DNA from: Nymphaea colorata
Lineage: Eukaryota > Streptophyta > Magnoliopsida > Nymphaeales > Nymphaeaceae
Length of the DNA stretch: 64,000 nt
Direction: 5' to 3'
Assembly (NCBI RefSeq): GCF_008831285.2
Contig: NC_045146.1
Coordinates: forward strand, 21,467,289-21,531,288
In this document: positions 20,018 through 33,700 of the stretch, piece by piece
Numbering within the stretch: position 1 is the stretch's first letter
Layout: each line of letters begins with the position of its first letter
Notes under the pieces: generated by a model
What the model was told of the DNA's origin: nothing
The model's database searches: none
The model's input: only the letters and a program-made list of their open reading frames with translations
Position numbers and translations under genes: made by a program

Positions 20018-20946
20018 TTCTTCAGATTTTGTGCCTTAAAACGCGTAACTTCTGAAACTTACTCCGTTTCCAAAAATACGTTACCCATGATGAACAACCC
20101 CACAGTGAAGCAAATTTTGTGCTCTCAGATGAGTGAAATCCCATAATCTCTGCATCTCCGGGTGACCAAATGGTCATGCATATGGTAACTCATCCACAAA
20201 CTAAAAGCCCCAGTAAAAACAATATAGGATCTTGTTATCAAATGTGATTATGGGCAGACAAGACAAATTAGCTGTAGCTTTAGACCATTAATATTTCTTA
20301 GTGGTATCCTTTTTGTTTTCTCTTACATTTTTCCCCGCAATACGTTTGTTAAAAGTTGAAGTTGTTCAATTTACGACCTAGTTCATTAGTCATCCTTTTC
20401 CTTGTGCACCTAACTTTTCTTGCAATAGGAATAGTGTTGAACCATGCCAATTGGAAAAGGAGTATCAAGAGAAGCTTGAATTAAGAATCTAAGTTTGAAC
20501 TTGTTAAAATGTTAACAGAAATACTAATACTGGAAGCAAGGCCAACAAAATCATGATACATTAGAAAAGATCAATTTCATTTGATTTTTTTGCTGTGGAT
20601 AACTCATTTTTCTGCGATCAACAAAATCTTTCCTGTACTTTGGAACTGGTAAAGAAGCTAAACACGCTCGAGCTTGAAGCGCTCATACGATTTGTTTCTT
20701 CCGACTTCTTGTAAGCCAAATAATATTTCAAATTCAAATTGGTATTACACGGTATTTGATGTAAAATCATGTTGTTTAAAATTTATTAACCCTAATACCA
20801 GGTGAGATGAAATTGAACCGACATGTATTGTTGGTATTTTATGAGTTATTACAGGTTGAACAAAAGCTAGCGTGATTAATAATCGTGTTTTTCAGCCCCA
20901 CAACTTTTATCCCAAAAATAATTTACCTAGGGTCCAAAACAGTCTC

Positions 20947-20992
<46 letters not shown>

Positions 20993-23455
20993 ACATGTGG
21001 CTGAACTGTCGCACAGGGCGGCGCAGGAAGAGAATAACTACTAGCAAAGTTTGATGGGCAAAGCAGTAGAAGGATAATGAAGTGCATGATTGCATGGAGC
21101 CTAGAAAAGGAATAAAAGGAACGAAGGAAGAAGGGACTCCAAAATGCAACCTCGAGATAGCATCAAGGCCTTAATTTTCCAAATTTCTCTCCTTTGATTT
21201 CATGGTGTGTATTGGAAAATGTGTAATATGGTATTGGTAACTGTATTATGCAGAGTTTCGAATCTTTATTGGTCATTGAACGGTCATGCTGGGTAATTTT
21301 GACATGAAAACTAATATCTAATTAGTTTAATTTGCTTTTCTTTTAACTCAACCGAAGCGTTTCAACATGAAATAGAAGACGTTGTGCTGATGTAGCCAAG
21401 TTCATGTGCATTTACAATAACGACAAGGGGTGGGCATAATTGTGAGAGACTCAAACCAGTAAAGAGATGGCCACAGATCTGCATTGCGGCCGCGGATGAT
21501 ACAGCCACTGGAAAGCAAATTTGTAGGTATAGATTAACGAGTGCCCAGGTCTTCCAATGCAGAAAATGGCTTCCTTTTTACTGAATAAGGAAACAGAGCA
21601 TATTAAATTGTTGAGGAAAAAGCAGGAAAAGAGACTCTACCCAGGTTCAGAAGAACATAACAGGATGTCTGCAGTTGTGCTATTTTCAAGGCATATAAGC
21701 AAACAGCTGCATTAAGGACCGCAACACCTGGTCAAGCCGGGTGGCTTAAAGACTGGAAGCTGGACAACAGCTAGAACAATTTATGCAAAAGGTGCACCAT
21801 TCACTACAAGGATGAAGCAATCAAGACACTCGGTTCATGAACAAAAAAGGGGCTCCCTGAGAGTTGGGCACCAAGACAATTACACCACGTGTATTGAAAA
21901 ATGAAATTATACAACAGCTGGTCAGGTCCCATCATAAAAAAAGGAAAAAAATTGGTTCGAGGACCTGGTGAAATCGAAAGCTATTTTCTAAACTCTGTCA
22001 CCAGCTGTCAGCCCACAAAGGGGGCAACGTTTAATAATTCAACAATTGTATTCCCTATTCTCTGAATAGACTGCAGGCAGCAAATCAAACTACAAGCTCC
22101 TTTTTGTTACTATTTAAGTTGAACTAGAGGAGCAAGGTGAAGGATCAACCATCCAATTCCCAACAAAAATTGAACAACCTTGCTGCTGGTAGGTCATCAG
22201 AGGTCTATTTACATCCAGAACTGGTGATCCAAATCAAATGACAGGAGAGCATTCATGTGGCAACAATGTAGCCTTCCTTCATCCAAATTTTAACTAACTA
22301 GATCCAGATGATTCGGACAACACCAGTTCCCAAGCAATTCTGTAAGTTTGCCCAGCGATCACTTGCTAATCTGATTGAAAACCCAACTCAAACACTATTG
22401 CACTGCACTATAAGGGTGTTCTGGATGGATTACTACCATATAATTGGTATTTAACTAATAACTTGTCTAGGTTCTTTTATTTGCAAATGAAAACTTTATT
22501 TCAGCGTGTTGTACCAGCTTTTTCAGTTTATTAACTAAAGTAATTAGACATTCACGTAACATGCATTTGCAAACCATGAGTCCATGACCAGCATTGGCAG
22601 GTCAGAGATAATCCCAACATATAAAGGGATTTAAGGTGAAAGTTAGAGGACCGAACTAACCAGACAGCAGAAGAGAGACAATATGAAGATTCTGATTGGA
22701 AGAGATTAATTCAACACTGATTAGGAAAAGGTCTGCTGGATTCTGTTATAACATGTCTTCAATGTGCCATAGGTGGTGCCTTAGGAAAAAGTGATCCTGG
22801 AAATGCGGTGGACAGCAGATTCAAATCAGCTTGTCATGCAGCCAAGACCTTCATGTTCTCCTTTCGACACGAGGAAGCATCAAACTTTGGCAGGTAATTA
22901 CCTTAAAAGGAGACTAGAAAGCCGAATAATGTCCACAGGCAAGAAATATTATGTTCTCTAAGATGCTCACAGAAAGAATTTATTCCCCTTGAAACAAATT
23001 TAGCGAGAACTTAACAAAATATGTTTCTCTGCTGTCCTAGTCAGTCGTCACAGTGGATTCCTAACAGTAATTATTCTGTCCTAGTTAAAGTATCTTGGTT
23101 TATATGAACTTTGAGACCATCCTACCGTAAGAATCAAAACACCCCCAACCAGAACCCTTCTCCTCGCCACCATGGGGGAAAAGGAAAACACCCCCAACCA
23201 AGAAGCATTTGTTGAAAACTCCACAAGATCAAATAAAATAACTGGAACCCTAAGCAAGTGAGAAAGCCAGAAAATGATCCGAAGAAATTAAAGGGAAACT
23301 CGAAGAAGGAATACAAAGAATCGGCATCTTTTACAAAGAATGGAGTACCGTCATCAGACAACTACAGAACCAACAAAATCAAGAAAAAGAATTCCGGTCA
23401 CGTACATCTCCACAAATGACACAAGCAATTAAAGGCCCCCAAAAGGAATTATTAA
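20018..23455. other. Intergenic DNA between the PAP-like and Kazal-like genes
   Basis: No gene is supported on either strand. The segmental duplication continues to about 21590 (compare 12655). A CT microsatellite lies at 20943-20988. From about 21600 to 23450 the sequence has ordinary intergenic composition with no ORF showing a recognisable domain; part of it may be 3' UTR of the neighbouring genes. Confidence 0.5.
20943..20988. repeat. (CT)n microsatellite
   Basis: About 46 bp of CT dinucleotides with one CC interruption. The only open frame across it is an artefact of the repeat. Confidence 0.95.
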
Positions 23456-23851
23456 TCAGAAGAAGCCAAGCAGAAAGTGAAACCCTAGCACGATGAGCCA
23501 TACGATGTGGATGAGAAGGAAGGCCTGACCAGGGAACGCGCCGTTTCCACCACTACCAACATCGCAAAACCCCAGCTTCGCGACCTCGGTGCCAGAACAG
23601 AATGCGTCGGCAGGGCCGCACCAGTACGTGACGCCGTCGGCGCCGCAGACGGGATTGGTGGTGAAACACGTGACCGGGCAAGAAAATGACGGCCGAACGC
23701 GCTCAGAAGGCACGGATGAGCCCTCGTCGGAAATTCCCTCGGGCAAGCGGATTACCGAAGTGTGAGGCTCCGGTTCGCAAGTGGACGGCCGGAAAGCGAC
23801 ACCAAGAAGAAGCAGGAGGAAGAAGACCGGAAATCCCAGTTGATCGGCCAT
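23456..23851 (-). CDS. Secreted Kazal-like serine protease inhibitor family protein
   Basis: 131 codons on the minus strand with no intron, starting at MADQLGF and ending at TGA (23456-23458). Residues 1-25 form a strong signal peptide. A Kazal-type domain at about residues 58-96 has six Cys in the plant pattern: CPVTC, then NPVCGADGVTYWC, ADAFC, KLGFC. The C-terminal 22 or so residues are strongly hydrophobic, so the product may be membrane-tethered. Proteins of this plant family are short and annotated by the Kazal fold; their protease targets are mostly unknown. The open frame continues upstream to 24091, but the family's usual length and the signal peptide support this start; the extra part is probably 5' UTR. 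Confidence 0.88.
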   Translation of the reverse strand: MADQLGFPVFFLLLLLGVAFRPSTCEPEPHTSVIRLPEGISDEGSSVPSERVRPSFSCPVTCFTTNPVCGADGVTYWCGPADAFCSGTEVAKLGFCDVGSGGNGAFPGQAFLLIHIVWLIVLGFHFLLGFF

Positions 23852-26800
23852 GATGCCGGGCACAACCGACCGGATTTCTCCCCAGCAGACAACAGAAGCC
23901 CCTCGCCCCAAAGCGAAGGGGAAGGCGGAGGAAACACGGTCGACAGGAAAAGAAAAGGAGGGGTCAAAACTCAAAGGGGGCAGTTGGCCAAACTTTTCTT
24001 TGACGAGCATGCCCCCTTCCTTTTTGATATTCCTCGTTTGTTCCAACTGGAGTTGATGAACCGGGTCCAACTCCCGACTTCGTTGATCCATTCATTTATC
24101 TAGCAAAAAGCGGATAAAAAGTTGCGTGCTGTTGAATTTCCCAACTACATCCGGTTTAACTGATAGTTTTTTTCTTATAATACTGTTGTAGATGTGAAGG
24201 GCACAGTAAAGTTATCCCACTTTATCCAAATTTTCCTGGATAACTGTTCTTTCAGTCTGTTGTTTTATCCTTCCTGGGGATTTGCCCAATTATCGGGTCT
24301 ACTTTGGGGATATGAGGAAAGGGCCCAACATGCTACCGTTGGTTGTGGTTGGCAAAGCTGATGATATGGGCCCATAATGAAGGAGGTGTACCGAATCCTC
24401 ATGTGACGCCGTCAAACGGTTGAATTTTAAACTATGTGAGAGAAAGAGAGGGAGAGAACTGATGATGATGAAATGAAAAATGAAACCGATGAAGAAAAAA
24501 AAAACAAACACGGCATCCAACATGTAGGATTTTAAAAAACTTGTATCTAAGATCTGAAGATCAGAAATCAAGCCTCCTATCTAAGATCCAAAAGCATCAA
24601 ATACTACTTAAGGTGAACTTGCTTTTGCTAAGAATGTAAAACTAAAACTAAGAAGTATTTATTTGGTTGGCAAGATATGCGTCATCAATACAATGAGAAT
24701 ATTATCATTAGCGTATATGGTTGGTCCCCATTACTAGTTCTGCATAGCTCTCGCAAGCTTATCTCAATTTATGTCAAAGGGATCTCATCTTTGTCTATTG
24801 CTGTTGGGAGTTTTGGAGGGATGCAGGTAGTAGTCGCTAGACTAGATGAGTACTTGCCCCTTCCCTAAATTTTTCAAGAATAAATTTAGCATGCGAAAAT
24901 ATCTTAAAATTTGCTTATAGCTCCCCCAAAAAACAAAAAAGGAAACCTTGTGAGTCAGCTGGATAAATTTTTAGTTCCAGCTCTAGATGCACGATGGAGA
25001 TCCAAATAATTAAATGAGAAAAACAAAACGTTACATTAAGTCTGTTTTTTTTTATATGAAGCACTAGTAGATCAATGTGAACTGTTATTAGAAACATTGA
25101 AGCTTGATACCATTTTCATCAAAAAAGCATTAAACGACGAGAAAAAAAAAAGGAAGCAAATTCTCTTTAAGCGCTCCAATTTTATATTACTCAATTTATT
25201 TTCTTCAATGATTTTAATGGTCTTGGCAGTGAGGAGAAAAAGAAGAGGAAACTACTGTGAAATTTTTTTAAAAAAAAAGCAACTTATGAAAGCGATTACT
25301 AGAAAATGAGAGCGACAAAATTTCTGGGGCTCGGTCCCTTGCTTCGCGGTGACTTCTCCACTATCACACGTTGCGTCAGGTGCTCTTCCTCTTCCTCTCC
25401 TATATTTTTTTTAACTGAGTAGTGGAATCTACAGGTCCCTGCTTGCATTTATCTTTTGTTCTTCTCTTTACTTTGACATGCAGTATACAAGCATTGTTTT
25501 TCTAAGGCGCATGCTGGAGCCAAAGGAAATGAAGGTATTTGACAAGATGATCGCCCATCCAACAAATGTTATTTTCTGTCGAGTATTCTCAGTAAGAGTC
25601 ACAAGTGTGCATGTCTATGCAAATCTTTATCGGTGAAAATTAACGGGCATCACACATATCTGTGATAAAAACTGTAACCAGAGGATTGTGTACGACAACC
25701 ACAGTTCCTTTCGATAAATTATACACATTAGTTTCTGTCATTCTAATTGGAGATCATTTTCCATTATTAGCTGTTCATTTCCCCACGATTGCTGTTAATC
25801 CGCTCCTCCTACTATTCACCATTTACATCTTATTTTATTTTGTTTATTGCCTTTTGGCATCATCGTGCATATCTGGCTCGCGTTTGATTGCATTCTTTCT
25901 GGTCGAAAAGGTTTTTTCGGATCTTCCTTTAGATGTATAAATTTAAAATTTTTAGTTTCCTTGATCCGCATTGGAGAACATTTCCCATTGATTTTGAGCA
26001 GAGGAATCTGATCGCGTGCCAAATTCAATGATCCATTCCATGACTGGCAATGAATATTTTGCATTGTCTCTCACGATCGCATAGGACATATTCTGACAGA
26101 ACATTGTTCATATGGATTTAGAAGTTCTATGCTCATACCTCAAATCAGCTGACTGTAATATATTGTGCTAGGTCAGATCAACGGCGGTAAAACATATCTT
26201 AATTGTTCCTTCTGGTTACTCCTTCCCAGTACCTTCACTCTTTTTCTCGATCTTATGAATTGCTTCTTGATCTTTATAGTCTTTGGATCTTCATTCCAAC
26301 AACGAGACGCATGAAGAGCACTTTCAGTCAATGGATGCGAAGTCACCATTATCGTTCATGCTGTGGTTCCTTGTGTACGTAGGAGCAATTGTTTTTGGTG
26401 ATGGTTTGACGTGGTTAGGCTTGGGTTTCGCTGAACCGTGCAAGGGGAATAACTCTTTCTGCTAGGTAGTGAGGTCGGTTTAACTGGTAAATGGTGAGCT
26501 GTAGTTTTTTGCAATCATGATGGTTTGCAGTATGAAGCATTATCAGTATAGTTACGTGCACTTGGCCTTGACGCATAATCCGTGCAGCAATTCAGGATTT
26601 TGTTCCCGTGGAGCAGACCTATCAGCATTATCGAATCTTCTTTATTCCACGTTTGCTAGAATGAAGGTCTTCCAATGGCAAAATCTAGGCCGTCAGAAAA
26701 AAAAAAGAAACCATGTGAGTTTGGAGTTCACTTGGGGAGAGCGTCATTTCATCCCAAACAAAAAAATATATATTGAGGCTGATGAGGGAATGAATTGCAT

Positions 26801-27776
26801 CAAATGTTAGATTTTGCCTTACCCTTTCCTATGCCATGCTTTCCTGTTGGAAGAAAAAAGTATAAAATCGGTGTATACTCTTTGGTCATGCATCTTCTAT
26901 TTCTTTACGAGTTTATGATCAATCCTCACAATCATCTCAATTTCGGACTACATTCATCTACGCATGTGGACATGAACAAGGATGCACCGTCTTGATGTGA
27001 AAATTGCATGATAAGGTAGTATACTTTTATTGTCGAACTGTTTTATGTTGCTGTTGTCCATCAGTGACGAAATGCGTTTCTATTGGAAACAAGCATGTCC
27101 TTCACGATTCACGAAGCAACTTTATGGTCTGATTTTCTGTCTTCAAGATGTACGATAAACAATCTATTCTGTTCTCGAAGGGCTCCTTCTGTTGTTATAT
27201 GTCATCTTAAAACTTGTTGGAATTATTAATTATCTAAGAAGGGGAAACAAGTTTTCCTAGGAACTATGGCTTTTTAAGGGGAAATCGGAGGTGTGAGGCA
27301 TTGAGCTAATGGTCGAATGCACTTTCTAATTTAAATCGTGTTCAACCCAATTGGCTTTGTTCTCTAGCTTATTGACTGGAAGCCGTTTAACAATTTTTTT
27401 ATATTCTCCTTGATATTAGTTTGCTGGTGTATAAAAAAAATAGGCTTTTGCTGGCTCCAGTTGTAGGTCCACTTGGGTCAAGGATGAAGCATGAATCCCA
27501 TCTTTGGTTGGTGGACTCCACCAAGGTAAGATCCGTACTTCATCTGCCTCCCCATTCTTTTGTATTTCGCACTTTTGTTTTCTTGTAGCCAATAAAATAG
27601 CATACGCGGATCAGGTTCTTGCGATTGAAGCTAATCCAACGAAACTTATAAAATACATGGTGCTGCTTCTGCCTTGCAGAATATCCAAGTAAATAAAACA
27701 TGAGAGTGAGCAAGGCTTATATGCGCTGATGCCAAGACGTGCTTAGACGAGCCTATGGTTAAAACTTATCGCCGAA
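23852..27776. other. Intergenic DNA between the Kazal-like and receptor-kinase genes
   Basis: The first 250 bp or so is likely 5' UTR and promoter of the Kazal-like gene. The remainder has scattered short frames (for example 26283-26465 and 26517-26810, both plus) without domains or codon evidence. Homopolymer runs and purine-rich tracts are common. A non-coding transcript is possible but unsupported. Confidence 0.45.
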
Positions 27777-28145
27777 TCACCGAGGAGAAGGATCAGGAAC
27801 ACAAACGCTGAGCAAATCACCGCCCGAAGCACTAGAAAATGGATAATTGTCTATGGTTCCGGCTACTGTCGTTGTGGTACTTGTGATTACTGACGGCTTC
27901 ATATTTTCAGACATCCCTATTTCAGTCTCTGTTAACTCTGAAGATGTATATTCTGAGTGTGGCATCTTCTGGCAAATGATTTCGAGCTCTCGAACTACCT
28001 CAGAAATAGATGGACGCCGGTCTGTTTCATCATCACAGCATCTGATGGCCAACTCCGCAAATTGTTCTAGACATGCAAATGGATATGAACCCATTCGACT
28101 ATCTGCAACTTTTACAAGATTTCCAGCTTGGTAAGCTTTCTTTAC
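27777..28145 (-). CDS. Receptor kinase exon 20 (kinase C-lobe end and tail)
   Basis: Begins VKKAYQAGN after TGCAG and ends at TGA 27777-27779. It encodes the last kinase helices ([20 protein letters not shown]) and a Ser/Thr-rich tail ending VPDPSPR, similar to the tail of the Arabidopsis relative. Confidence 0.93.
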   Translation of the reverse strand, partial: VKKAYQAGNLVKVADSRMGSYPFACLEQFAELAIRCCDDETDRRPSISEVVRELEIICQKMPHSEYTSSELTETEIGMSENMKPSVITSTTTTVAGTIDNYPFSSASGGDLLSVCVPDPSPR

Positions 28146-30700
28146 CTGCACCAAATACCGGCTCAGTCAGCCTATCAAGAAACAATTTCGCTAGATCATG
28201 GCAAGGAAGAGGAATTGAAATTTTTACTTAAAATGAATGTGTGGATCGAAATAGCATGATGAAAAGATAAGATACAACAAGAATTAATATCATTTAGAAG
28301 GCACTCAGTTATCAGTCCTTGAAACATGTAAACAAAAAAGCAGCAATCAGGGGAAAAGGGTGCAGCAAAAAGTTGTCAAGATGCAGATTCAGATGTATTT
28401 GAAGGAGCACAATATGAGGGCATGTCTTACTGAAATAATAATTGCATGTCTTTGTGAATGTGAGATAAGTTAAGCTCGATTGAGACGAACTTGAACAGTA
28501 TCTGTTAAATGTTCGTTTGACCAACCATACATACCTGCTTTGGTCCGACAAACATAAACTTCTATATTTTCATTTTCTGCAATAGAAGATCAGTGCTATT
28601 CTGCGAGGAGGTGCTAGGCCCATAAACAGTTTTCATAGAACCACATATATTCTAATATTTTAAAGCATTAAAAACAAAATAACAAAACAGAGCTCCGGCA
28701 CCTGGTTACTTGGTCACACAAATTCCTGCTGCCTAGTAACTTTTCCTAACTCATGTTCTCAATATGGTTGACATTTTATTCTCTTCCTACCATTCTCTTT
28801 ACAAACTATAGTGTGACCTATATAAAGGACCCTAATATTGCTCACTGGCTTTTCACGAGCCAAATTCGCTAGACAGTTGTTTGCTGACTTGTAATTTTAC
28901 GTCTAAAACAAAAAAATATAACATTCAATTGCAACACAGACTATGCCTATAATACCGAAAACAAAACAAAATACCAAAAATATTACCTCTCGAACAATGT
29001 AGATGCCATGTGAAATGGGATGCATTCCCGACAATAGTTCAAAAAACACAACTCCAAGGCTGTATACATCACTTTTGTCTGTCAATTTTTGGGTTAAGAA
29101 GTACTCAGGATCAAGGTATCCCTGTAAAACCAAAAAAGCCGCCAAGGGGGGAGGCTGGTTGTCATGTTTGCAATGTAAAGAATATATGTTCATGTTGAAC
29201 TGATGATCACAAACACACATATGAAATAAGAGGATGTAACATGTTTAAAAAGAAAAAGTTTCTCCAAATATATTTTGCAAATCTTTCTTACCGGAGTGCC
29301 TCTGACTACGGTAGATACATGACCTGGTTCACTGCCCTCTATCTCAGGAACCGGTGCAAGCCTTGAGAGCCCAAAGTCAGCAACTTTGGCAACAAACCTC
29401 ACGTCCAATAATATATTACTTGCTTTAATATCTCGATGAAATATTGGAGGATTTGCTTCATTGTGAAGGTATTGGATGCCCCTGGCCGCACCGAGTGCTA
29501 TACGCAACCTCATACCAAAGTTAGGAGGGGTGTTTGCCTTAGCTGTAAAAAGCAGTTCACATTCATGACATGGACAACCAAAATAAATGCTTTGGAGCTA
29601 CAGAGAGAGAAAAGCTTATGCTGTTTAATATGCATTTTAGGCTGTATTTCCGAGGCAAAGTTTTGTGGTCTGTTTTAGTTACCTTAAGAGGTTGTTTGCT
29701 AGTGGAATGGTTACATACTGTTCCATGAACCTGCCCCAAAAATTGGAGCAGATTCACAGAGAACTAGGTCTTGCGTTCCATGACCCCAATTTTTGAGGCA
29801 GGTTCATGGAGCAGTATGTTACCATTCCATTATCCAAATGAACCCTACGGGAGGGTTTTTGTAGAAACCATGTGCTTGTTCCCATGCACATCCTTGTCAA
29901 AGAAAGAAACTAGAGTCGTTCTTTTGTCTAAGGAAATGGATATTTACAAAACCAAGACTACAAGATTGCAAGAAATCAATGTATGAGAATACAGACATAT
30001 CTGAATGAACTGCATATTTTCAACACAAAATTAACAACTGTCATTTATATAGTTTATATGACAGGTTCACATTTTAGTCAAAGGTGTAAATTTAACTGTT
30101 GTATTTTGTTTCTTTATTTTCTCGGATGGAACCGACATTCAGAAAGAAGACCATTTGTTACAAATACTGACAAATGATTATAACGGAAACTTCTTCCATC
30201 ATGAAACACAAACTCTGTAATGAAGTTGCTGCACCCACTGTGGGTGTGTGCAAAGGTACAAATGCAAAAATCCAATTTACCAAATCCAATGCTCAGCCTT
30301 GTCTGGAGATCAGGGATAACTATCTAAATTTGTCCACAATCATACATGTTGGACTCAACTTTGACTGTGGGCATTCTCAAGTTATTAACTCATATATTTC
30401 GTCAGGAGACCCTCAGACAATTCATAAGCTACAGTTTTGCTACATAAAATTTCTATTTCTTTGTTTATATTAAAAACTTAAAAGCATAGTTTTCTTTCTT
30501 TTTTTTTCTTCGACTTCTAGATTAAAATACAATGTTTAAGGACTGTAAAATTTGCTTAGTTTGATTCATTTGACCATACATTGATGTTTTTAGACTCAAT
30601 TGCATTTACATCAAGTGTACATTTATTAATTAGTGAACAAGAATTTTTCCTTTACTTTTTACAGCAGAAAGATCATTTTTCTTGTTATAATATATATATC

Positions 30701-30747
<47 letters not shown>

Positions 30748-33700
30748 ATGATTCTGTATGAAGGAATACCACGAAATAGGGAAAAAAATTCTTATTTATC
30801 ACATGTTTCACGTTTACAATTATCATGATAATCTGAAGATGCTTCATCTACAGTAACGGAGAAGCATAGGAATTATGTTTCAAGTTAATTGTCACCTGAT
30901 AAAAAGTTGCGCAGTGTGCCATTTGGCATGAATTCGTACACCAACATCTGCATGGTAAAAACAAAGGAAAAAACATGAAAACTGAGCACCAATACAACAA
31001 CGATGGCCCTCTCAAAAATAATTACTTAATGTGCAAGTGAAATTCTCCACAACAAAATTGGGACCATATTTAGAAAATCACATAATTCAGCATAAAATAT
31101 CTATTCAACAACAAGAGAACTTTGTAGAAAGCATACAACTACCATTTAGAAATTATTATAGCCGTGCAATATCAATGGCATCCATAAACAGGTGTTCTCC
31201 CCTTTCTTGGAAAGGTACTATTACAAGCTAGACAAACATCCAGAAAATAAGAAATAGGCTTTTATCAAAGAGGTAATGGGAGCATGACAAACTAGCTGTC
31301 ATGTGAAATATAAGTTGGCAGATTAAACTGGTATCCTAGGCAATCAATGCACACAAGAACATTAACCTCACTAGTTTTATTACACGACTTCTCAGGGCAC
31401 CCATGCCTAAAATCCACAAGTGCTGACAACTAGCTCAAATTTATTAATGTAAGAAAAAAGCCAACTTTTCCGAATGGGACATTAATTGCTCTTTGAAACT
31501 TCACATTTGGACAATAGTCATAAACCAGATGAAGCGGTCAAGAAAACAGAGGAGGTTCTGAGTCTTTGAACAGAAGATGCAGTTTGAGAGAACCCAAGCT
31601 AAGATTGACAACCTTTAGATTCTTTGGAAGTGCACATGAAGATGTGATTAACATTTCATCAAGCAACTAGAGAAGGAACATTTTTACATGAAAACAACTC
31701 AATTGCATATAAGCCTCAAGGGTGGAGAATTAAAAACAATCATATGCTACAGCTAAGAAAGTGGTATTTGATCTCAAAATCTACTACTGCTACACCTGTG
31801 TTTGAGAAATAGCTAAAGTTTTGTTGGATAGGGATGATAAAAAATGGAAACTGAAGTGAGCAACAGGAGTTTCTGGATGTGTAGCCGTGCACAATGAAAT
31901 CTGAAGAACTGACCAAAGGAAACTAGAATGAACACCGCATAGCAAGATGAATCAGGTAGACCAAGCCCTTCAACAAACTAATTACAGGAATAGCCAAACT
32001 ATGTCTGCCACGGAATTCCTGCCATCCTTCCTGGTATCCAGTTCAAAAGTTGAGAACCAGAAGGTGGTAATTGTGTCAACACAATGATTAAGCAAGCCAT
32101 ACTATGCTCTTCAAAGAAGCTACAGCCTTGTGGGCAGCTAAGAATGAAAGAACATAAGGCAGTACCTGTTCACCTTCTTCATCACAATATCCAACAAGAG
32201 ATACAAGGTTCCGGTGATGTAACCGTGATAACAATGCTATCTCTGTCAAGAATTCTCTCTCTCCTTGTAGAGATCCTTCCTGAGCACGTTTAATAGCAAC
32301 AACTGATCCGTCAGCCAGAGTTCCTCTATAGACCTTCCCATAACCTCCTTGCCCAATTAGTGATGAATCGCTGAAATCCTTAGTAGCTACTGCCAGCTCT
32401 TCAAAGGTAAAGTCTTTCACTCCATCGACTTTGATAGGGACGTTAGAAACTGCGAACAGCAAATATCATTTGCCCTCAAGAAAGTTCAGCTTTTGAAAGT
32501 ATGATGGCCACATATCCTAATGTAATAAATCTCATAGCAATCTGAATAAGCAGATTTGAGGCACAAAGAAGTCTGATTTTACTTGAGTATGTGCTTATAA
32601 CTTTAGAGCAGAAACACATACAAATACTAAAAGCAGAAATGGAAATCTGAGAAACAAACAGATCATGCAACACAAGATCTACTTGTGTGATTGTGCATGC
32701 ACGAACACAAAATTGACATTTACCCTTGATTTACATAAATCTGAAAGTAGTCTTAACTGCATGTTAGAAAAGTGAAGGCAACCAGAATATGCCTTAACAG
32801 GAAACAATTTCTACAGGAGAATTCCTCGGGTTAATCATGTTTCCTTATTAAACTAAAGAATCAAAATATTATGAAACAACCTCTAATGATGCAACTTGAA
32901 ATCTTGATGCATCAACTGGTTTCCAATATGAAATACAAGATATTAGTTTGTTAGTTCATAATTTCATATCCAATACAAAATGAAGCTGAAATATAAAACT
33001 TTCTTTAAGAATCGCATGTCCATGGTTCTAAAATCAAAGATAATATTTGTTTGCACACACACATGCATCAAAAGAAGAAGGACACGTACATCGTCGTTTA
33101 CCAGAAGCTGAAATGTGGTCCTTAGTGTGTCTTCTCATGAATAAGATCAGAACGAGAGAAGAAATTATGATTAACAAAGCAAATGATCCCAAGATTATTG
33201 CAGCCAAAGTGCCTTTGTTCATTCCGTTGCTTGCAGAAGGAGGAAATGGAATAACTGGAACAAAGAGAAGAAATAAATCTTATAGGCAAACCAATGCTCA
33301 AATTGGAAAATGCAAAGTTCCCTTGATTACAAAAAATTATACTTTTTTTAAAAAAAAAATCAGCATCTATAAAGCAGTAAATTTCCCCTTTTTTTCCTCT
33401 TGCATACTGGTCAGACGAAGAACCTCATAAAAAAGTGTAAATCATATGGCTTGACAGAAAAAAGTTGCATTTGCATATAGGCAGAACACAGCTTCAATAA
33501 ACCAAAAAGTTTTTCTTAAACTTTGTAACATTATATGGTCAGCTGTTTGCAAAGAAAACCATCCCAAATAACAGCCTTTTCTCTCTGGAAATTGCCCATT
33601 AAAACAAACAATATTCCCACAACGTTCATCAAACGAAATGCCTCAATGAGATAAAGCAGATGGAAGCACAATCCCATAGATGGCCATGCAAATAATTTTC

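Larger units (their letters stand above)
29543..30895. other. Receptor-kinase intron 17, with foldback element and TG repeat
   Basis: A 1.35-kb intron. It holds the inverted-repeat element near 29.7-29.85 kb and a TG microsatellite. Plus-strand frames inside (for example 30174-30473) have no domain. Confidence 0.7.

Noticed and set aside
23507..24103. Plus-strand frames opposite the Kazal-like gene
   Set aside because: They are antisense shadows of the minus-strand gene and its leader; the minus frame has a signal peptide and a domain.
26283..26465. 60-codon frame with a hydrophobic middle
   Set aside because: One short hydrophobic run is expected by chance in AT-rich DNA; no family, splice partners or promoter recognised.
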